From Bacteroidales bacterium UBA5515 (GTDB lineage Bacteria; Bacteroidota; Bacteroidia; Bacteroidales; P3), in assembly GCA_002423895.1 (NCBI GenBank), contig DIOL01000026.1, positions 5,065 to 69,064 of the forward strand: a stretch of DNA of 64,000 nt. The letters are read 5' to 3'. The notes beneath the pieces are model-generated. The model made no database searches. It worked only from the letters and a program-made list of their open reading frames with translations, and was not told the DNA's origin. Made by a program: the position numbers and the translations under genes. This document shows positions 60,996-64,000 of the stretch, piece by piece (the stretch's first letter is position 1; each line of letters starts with the position of its first letter).

Positions 60996-62426
60996 TTACT
61001 TTAAGCAAAGTTCAATAATATTCTCCACATGTTGTGTGTGTGGGAACATATCAACTGGTTGAATTTTATTTACAGAATACTTTTCCATTAACATATTCAC
61101 ATCTCTTGCTTGTGTGGCTGGATTACAACTTATGTATATTATTTTCTTTGCTTCAATATTTAAAAGTTGTTCAACTACGCTTGGATGCATTCCTGCTCTT
61201 GGAGGGTCAGTGATAATTATATCTGGTTTTCCATTTTCTTTAACAAAGCCTTCATCAAGAATCTTTGCCATATCTCCAGCAAAAAAGTAAGTGTTGTTAA
61301 TGTTATTCTCCTTAGAGTTTATCTTTGCATCTTCAATAGCATCTTCAATTGACTCGATTGCAACAACCTTTTTTACATAAGGTGCAACGAAATTGGCAAT
61401 TGTTCCTGTTCCTGTATATAAATCGTAAAGAATGTCTTCTTCTTTCAAATTTGCCAATTCTGCTGCCTTACTATATAATATATATGCTTGGTCGGAATTG
61501 GTTTGATAGAAAGATTTTGGACCTATTTTAAACTTAAGTGTTTCATTTCCCTCTTTAAAAGGTGGCATAAATTCAATTATATGATCTTTTCCCTTATAAC
61601 ATATAATGTCTTGGTCAAAGAGTGTGTCGTTGAATTTAGTGTTAATGGCATACATTAGTGAAGTTATCTGTGGAAACTCTTTTGCTATTACATCAAGCAT
61701 TGGAAAAATCTCATCGCTTTCCTGTGCAAAGACAAGAATTAGCATCATTTCCTCATGAGATGTTGTTCTGATGATGAGGTTTCTTAGTAAGCCACTATGT
61801 TCTCTTATATTGTAATAACTTAGTTGTTTTTCTTGAGAGTAGTTTCTAATGAAATTGCGAATAAGATTTGAGGGTTCTCTTTGAAGGGCACAATATTCTA
61901 TATCTAAAACCTTATCGAAAAAACTTGGAATATGAAATCCAAATCCGTTTTTATTTGTTCCTCTTTCAAGTGTTTTTATGTCTTCTTCGCTTAGCCAACG
62001 TTTTGTTGAGAATGTAAACTCCAATTTGTTGCGATAGAAGAATATTTTTTCAGAACCAATAATTTTTTCAGCATTTGAGCAATCAATATGTCCAATTCTT
62101 TGAAGATTGTCTATAACTTGCTTGTTTTTAAAGAATAATTGGTCTTCATATTGCATTGTTTGCCATTTACATCCTCCACAAAGTCCAAAATGAGGACATT
62201 TTTGCTCTGTCCTTTTGTCAGAATAATGGTGGAAATTTATGGCTTTCCCTTCTGCAAAGTTTTTTTTCTTCTTTAAAATTTGCACATCTACAATATCTCC
62301 AGGAACTACAAAAGGAATAAAAATAACCATGTCATTATGCTTTGCAACAGAATTGCCTTCTGCACCTGCATCAATAACTTCAACATTTTCAATAATCTCT
62401 TGTCTTCTTTGCTTGTTTAATTTCAT
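60996..62426 (-). CDS. rlmD: 23S rRNA (uracil-C5)-methyltransferase RlmD
   Basis: Methylates uracil at C5 in 23S rRNA (U1939 in E. coli numbering) from SAM. The 476-residue protein has an N-terminal TRAM domain (VEVIDAGAEGNSVAKHNDMV), the Fe-S Cys cluster CPHFGLCGGCKW, the SAM-binding YDLYTGTGTIANFVAP region, DPPRAGMHPSVV with the motif-IV Asp, and the nucleophile in ISCNPATQARD. ATG 62426 was chosen (MKLNKQRRQ); an ATG at 62465 lies inside the rpmH terminator. RlmD and the closely related RlmCD/RumA proteins are hard to separate without alignment. Confidence 0.88.
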   Translation of the reverse strand: MKLNKQRRQEIIENVEVIDAGAEGNSVAKHNDMVIFIPFVVPGDIVDVQILKKKKNFAEGKAINFHHYSDKRTEQKCPHFGLCGGCKWQTMQYEDQLFFKNKQVIDNLQRIGHIDCSNAEKIIGSEKIFFYRNKLEFTFSTKRWLSEEDIKTLERGTNKNGFGFHIPSFFDKVLDIEYCALQREPSNLIRNFIRNYSQEKQLSYYNIREHSGLLRNLIIRTTSHEEMMLILVFAQESDEIFPMLDVIAKEFPQITSLMYAINTKFNDTLFDQDIICYKGKDHIIEFMPPFKEGNETLKFKIGPKSFYQTNSDQAYILYSKAAELANLKEEDILYDLYTGTGTIANFVAPYVKKVVAIESIEDAIEDAKINSKENNINNTYFFAGDMAKILDEGFVKENGKPDIIITDPPRAGMHPSVVEQLLNIEAKKIIYISCNPATQARDVNMLMEKYSVNKIQPVDMFPHTQHVENIIELCLK

Positions 62427-62452
62427 TGGAGTGGTTCTAAGTTTTTTGAAAT

Positions 62453-62495
62453 AAAAAAGAAGCATTGCTTATTCATACAACAACAATGCTTCTTT
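62453..62495 (-). terminator. terminator of rpmH
   Basis: AAAGAAGCATTG (62456-62467) pairs with CAATGCTTCTTT (62484-62495). On the minus strand the stem ends in a T-rich tract (TTTTTTAT), just after the rpmH stop at 62520. Confidence 0.88.
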
Positions 62496-62519
62496 GTATA
62501 TTTCTAAAAAGAATAAATT

Positions 62520-62666
62520 CTATCTTTCGTCAGAAACAGTTAGTTTTTTTCTTCCATGACGACGACGATTTGCCAAAACTCTACGACCATTAGCCGTTGA
62601 CATTCTATTTCTAAATCCGTGTTTATTTACTCTTTTTCTGCGTGAAGGTTGGAATGTTCTTTTCAT
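62520..62666 (-). CDS. rpmH: 50S ribosomal protein L34
   Basis: The 48-residue, very basic protein starts MKRTFQPSRRKRVNKHG and continues FRNRMSTANGRRVLANRR then RHGRKKLTVSDER, the classic L34 sequence. L34 sits near the 23S rRNA core of the large subunit. A strong promoter precedes it (62690-62720) and a terminator follows, so it is monocistronic. In many bacteria rpmH neighbours dnaA or rnpA, but neither is visible in this window. Confidence 0.96.
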   Translation of the reverse strand: MKRTFQPSRRKRVNKHGFRNRMSTANGRRVLANRRRHGRKKLTVSDER

Positions 62667-62689
62667 CTTATATTCAATTTTTCGGACTG

Positions 62690-62720
62690 CAAAAGTACAA
62701 CAAATATTTTATTATCCAAA
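62690..62720 (-). promoter_or_regulatory. promoter for rpmH
   Basis: Minus-strand TACTTTTG (62690-62697) is preceded, 19 bases upstream, by TTTG (CAAA at 62717-62720 on the plus strand). Both match the Bacteroidota consensus. Confidence 0.7.
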
Positions 62721-62895
62721 TATATTCACATAATTTTTTCTTAAACATCTATGTTTTTCTTCTATTTCATTAGTCTAAACATATAAATTATTACAATAGG
62801 ATAGTCAGAAAAAAGATAAAGGATAAATTTATAAACTCCTCTTTTAAATTTTCTTTTATAAGGAATAAGTTTATTTATATCAGATATAATTTTAA

Positions 62896-63005
62896 TAACA
62901 TGCCACCATATTTTTTGCATCCTGCCACCTTGCATACTGTATCCTGCCACCTTACATAGTGTATCCTGGCAGGTTGCACTCAACATCCTGCCACCTTGCA
63001 AAATT
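62896..63005. repeat. 22-bp tandem array, five units
   Basis: Five units of exactly 22 bp start at 62896, 62918, 62940, 62962 and 62984. Units 2, 3 and 5 share ATCCTGCCACCTT; unit 1 has ACATGCCACC; unit 4 has CCTGGCAGG, a palindrome where the others have CCTGCCACC. The unit-1 word resembles the CATGCCATGA word of the array at 9375-9528. Open frames across it are artefacts. Confidence 0.88.
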
Positions 63006-63245
63006 TATACTTGATTTAAGAAAATTAAAACCTTATTTACAGAGAGTTATATAAGGTGTTTTTAAATTAATAAAAAGAGTAAATTTGAAAGCAATTTATT
63101 TTGAGAAAATGAATGCCTGTTTTTATATTTTATTCTTTAGTTTCATGTCAATATATAAATGAATATACTTTATTATATATATTGTAAAAGTCCTAAAGTT
63201 GTATTTGAGATAAATTATGCCAAAATTTAGTTTTTATTTTTCTTT

Positions 63246-63277
63246 TTTGAGAATTTCAAAAGAATGATTTATATTTG
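63246..63277 (+). promoter_or_regulatory. promoter for the 63326 gene
   Basis: TTTG at 63246-63249, 20-base spacer, TATATTTG at 63270-63277. ATG 63326 is 49 bases downstream. Confidence 0.7.
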
Positions 63278-63325
63278 CAAATTCAAACTCAAAGAGAAAA
63301 AGGGTAAGAAAATGCTTAAATAGAT

Positions 63326-64000
63326 ATGGATAGAACTTTTATTAATAATTTATTGCAGTTAAAGGATGAAGAATTTAATAGCCAAGTTCTATATACCCTA
63401 AAAAGGACAATTGAGAAATATCCTTACTTTTCCTTACCTTACTACTATAATGCCAAATGTTCTAAACTTCTTAGTCAAAATCAAAATCAGAGTCTTACTT
63501 TAGCTTCAACTTATTCTCCCGATAGAGCAAAGTTGAAAGAGTTTATGGAAACAAGTGTTGCTTTTCAGTTCACTGTTGAAGAACCTCCAAAGACTGATAT
63601 GGATAAAATTAATGAAAGAATAGAACAGCTTAAAAAACTTTATGGTTCAAAACCTTCAGAAAAGGCAAAAGAGGTGGATACAACACCAGACATTATTAAA
63701 GAAATCGATTCCTACACCGAGCCTAATCTTTCAGACACTCCAACAAAAGAAGAATTAATTGAAAGATTTTTGCAAGTTGAAAATCCAAAGGTTAATAAAT
63801 TGTCAAATTCTCAAGAATCAGACAAGGAAAAGGAAAACGTTAGTATTAATGAAGTTGTGAAGAAAAGTGTTGAAGATGAATTTGAAATTGTAACAGAAAC
63901 AATGGCTCAAATCTATTTAAAACAAGGGCATAAAGATATGGCAATTAAAATTTATAATAAATTAATTTTGGCTAATCCAGAAAAAAGTAGTTACTTTGCA
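63326..64000 (+). CDS. TPR-like protein, 3' truncated by window edge
   Basis: The 225 visible codons encode a cytoplasmic, acidic protein starting MDRTFINNLLQLKDEEFN. No signal peptide. An internal low-complexity, Pro/Glu/Lys-rich linker (about residues 85-180) separates an N-terminal helical part from a C-terminal TPR-like motif, ETMAQIYLKQGHKDMAIKIY followed by NKLILANPEKSSYFA. The reading frame stays open to the last base. Possibly a scaffold or envelope-biogenesis protein of the type found near secG in Bacteroidota, but this is only a guess. Confidence 0.72.
   Translation, partial: MDRTFINNLLQLKDEEFNSQVLYTLKRTIEKYPYFSLPYYYNAKCSKLLSQNQNQSLTLASTYSPDRAKLKEFMETSVAFQFTVEEPPKTDMDKINERIEQLKKLYGSKPSEKAKEVDTTPDIIKEIDSYTEPNLSDTPTKEELIERFLQVENPKVNKLSNSQESDKEKENVSINEVVKKSVEDEFEIVTETMAQIYLKQGHKDMAIKIYNKLILANPEKSSYFA

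Noticed and set aside
62762..63001. 79-codon minus-strand open frame over the 62896 array
   Set aside because: Its N-terminal half (repeated MQGGRM-like words) is only the 22-bp array read in a frame; no start context or promoter.
1..64000. tRNA, rRNA, riboswitch, phage or insertion-sequence genes
   Set aside because: No GC-rich cloverleaf, rRNA, riboswitch consensus, integrase or complete transposase could be seen; short structured tRNAs in AT-rich DNA could still be missed by eye.

Overview
The window is a low-GC (AT-rich) chromosomal segment from a Bacteroidota bacterium, most like an anaerobic or gut/environmental Bacteroidales-type organism. The evidence is a type IX secretion (T9SS) gene set (porV, porU, a porP/sprF-family gene, gldJ, a porE-like gene), Bacteroidota-style promoters (TTTG or TTG, 19-22 bp, then TAnnTTTG) in front of many genes, absence of strong Shine-Dalgarno sequences, and Bacteroidota gene families (GWxTD protein, TonB receptor with a carboxypeptidase-like N-terminus, DPP-IV, DUF6624). 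No rRNA, tRNA, CRISPR or complete insertion sequence was seen.

Layout. 1-5.3 kb: the end of enolase, ribosomal protein S1, a GWxTD-domain secreted protein and a family 2 glycosyltransferase. 5.3-9.1 kb, leftward: aroQ, a thioredoxin-like protein, a beta-CASP metallo-hydrolase and a MATE exporter. 9.1-9.9 kb: a gene-free region with two different short-period repeat arrays. 9.9-17.2 kb: guaA with a periplasmic-binding-protein-like protein, a large probable T9SS-related surface protein, and a divergent OmpA/PD40 protein. 17.2-19.9 kb: an accessory patch with repeat arrays, REP-like palindromes, a small secreted protein and an ORF6N protein. 19.9-34.5 kb: comEC (short form), porE-like gene, SRPBCC protein, pyrE/NUDIX head-to-head pair, ispF, porV, porU, porP-like, gldJ, holA. 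34.6-46.1 kb: a TonB receptor, then a second accessory patch: an RDD-RDD-esterase-like fusion, a second copy of the composite repeat element, an XRE/pentapeptide regulator, an ABC-ATPase relic, a barrel-like protein, an S41 protease-like protein, and a paralogue of the esterase-like domain. 46.2-62.7 kb: housekeeping genes (efp, DPP-IV, tilS, pgi, PAP2, ALDH, a methyltransferase, EamA, leuS, DUF6624, rlmD, rpmH). The window ends in a truncated TPR-like protein.

The genes that clearly cooperate are the T9SS group. PorU (sortase) and PorV (its outer-membrane partner) are co-directional. PorP-like and GldJ lipoprotein diverge from them. A PorE-like TPR/propeller/CRD/OmpA protein sits about 2.3 kb beyond PorV, and a second protein of the same architecture lies at 15.3-17.2 kb. 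gldL, gldM and gldN are not in the window.

The most unusual feature is a family of intergenic arrays with units of exactly 21, 22 or 23 bp. The period is conserved but the repeated word differs from locus to locus. Arrays occur at 9375-9528, 9548-9673, 17567-17745, 17953-18078, 39687-39928, 40221-40283 and 62896-63005. Two of these loci (17466-17745 and 39586-39928) are copies of one composite element that starts with a near-consensus promoter, continues with a palindromic 23-bp array and ends in a 21-bp array of different unit number. They recall minisatellite-bearing MITEs (BrickBuilt) described in Porphyromonas gingivalis, but the relationship is untested.
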